Assembly: GCA_031551625.1 (NCBI GenBank)
Contig: JAVBNJ010000095.1
Span: 1-5,030, forward strand
Reading direction: 5' to 3'
DNA length: 5,030 nucleotides
From: JAVBNJ01 sp031551625
Lineage (GTDB): Bacteria > Bacteroidota > Bacteroidia > Bacteroidales > UBA932
Made by a program: the position numbers and the translations under genes. Positions 4,776 through 5,030 of this stretch are shown here, piece after piece. The notes below the pieces were generated by a model. The model saw only the letters and a list, made by a program, of their open reading frames with translations, was not told the origin of the DNA and did not search any database. Numbering within the stretch: position 1 is the first letter of the stretch; the number at the start of each line of letters is the position of its first letter.

Positions 4776-5030
4776 TTACTTTTTTTGGGAAGCGAGCAGC
4801 TCCGCAAAATACTTGCACCACGGTTGTATACCGCACTCCGTGCAGTGGGGTTTGCGTGCCACGCACACGTAACGTCCGTGCAAAATAAGCCAGTGGTGGG
4901 CAATCGGGCGCAACTCCGCCGGAATATATTTTGTTAATTGCTTTTCTACTTCCAGCGGGGTGGTGGCGTTTTCAGCCAATCCAATGCGGTTTGCTACACG
5001 AAACACATGCGTGTCGACCGCAATTACCGG
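4776..5030 (-). CDS. nth: Endonuclease III, C-terminal part (cut by window edge)
   Basis: This is the last 84 codons of endonuclease III, the base-excision-repair DNA glycosylase/AP lyase that removes oxidised pyrimidines. The frame stays open to 5030 and begins PVIAVDTHVFRVANR. The Asp in VDTH corresponds to the catalytic Asp of E. coli Nth. HHWLILHGRY is a near-invariant family segment. The C-terminal [4Fe-4S] motif C-x6-C-x2-C-x5-C is complete (CVARKPHC, TEC, GIQPWC). The helix-hairpin-helix with the catalytic Lys lies beyond the window, so the true start cannot be seen; an apparent GTG start at 5006 is internal. The protein ends normally with TAA at 4776-4778. The gene is convergent with the iron-sulfur fusion gene, 7 bp apart, with no shared hairpin terminator visible. 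Nothing suggests a functional link to that module. Confidence 0.96.
   Translation of the reverse strand, partial: PVIAVDTHVFRVANRIGLAENATTPLEVEKQLTKYIPAELRPIAHHWLILHGRYVCVARKPHCTECGIQPWCKYFAELLASQKK

Noticed and set aside
4181..4903. 240-residue open frame on the minus strand across the iron-sulfur gene and into nth
   Set aside because: It overlaps both a polyferredoxin with intact cysteine motifs and the endonuclease III gene, and its translation shows no domain pattern.

Overview
The window looks like a chromosomal segment of a Bacteroidota bacterium, most likely Bacteroidales. Three things point there. The 5S rRNA resembles the Bacteroides type. Two promoters match the Bacteroidota pattern TTG-N19-TAnnTTTG, at least in the -7 element. 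Leaders are A-rich and start codons lack Shine-Dalgarno sequences. Genus cannot be set from the sequence alone.

Layout. (1) 1-256: the tail of an rRNA operon, with a 5S rRNA gene (about 31-140) followed by two strong intrinsic terminators in tandem. (2) 271-1960: a self-contained two-gene envelope unit. A near-consensus promoter drives a small lipoprotein gene and then, 38 bp on, a gene for a secreted protein that looks like an outer-membrane beta-barrel. A 16-bp hairpin terminator closes the unit. (3) 2015-4768: a redox module. A promoter overlapped by a long dyad (candidate operator) precedes a Tat-exported DUF362 protein. About 210 bp later comes a 519-residue membrane iron-sulfur protein that reads as a NapH-like protein fused to a NapG-like protein, with an internal twin-arginine signal between the halves. 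The gap between these genes is filled by a 180-bp imperfect palindrome with 27-bp terminal inverted repeats and further nested repeats (MITE/REP-like). (4) 4776-5030: the C-terminal part of endonuclease III (nth) on the minus strand, convergent with the iron-sulfur gene and cut by the window edge.

How the genes may work together. The lipoprotein and barrel are probably co-transcribed and both destined for the outer membrane or cell surface; their function is unknown. The DUF362 protein and the NapH-NapG fusion are both predicted to place domains outside the cytoplasmic membrane through Tat. The fusion carries cytoplasmic and periplasmic ferredoxin-like clusters on one chain. A reasonable inference is a membrane-spanning electron-transfer device that passes electrons from the cytoplasm or quinone pool to an extracytoplasmic partner, with DUF362 as partner or substrate. 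No terminal reductase is visible in the window. This module is the most interesting part of the sequence. The nth gene is ordinary DNA repair and is not obviously connected.
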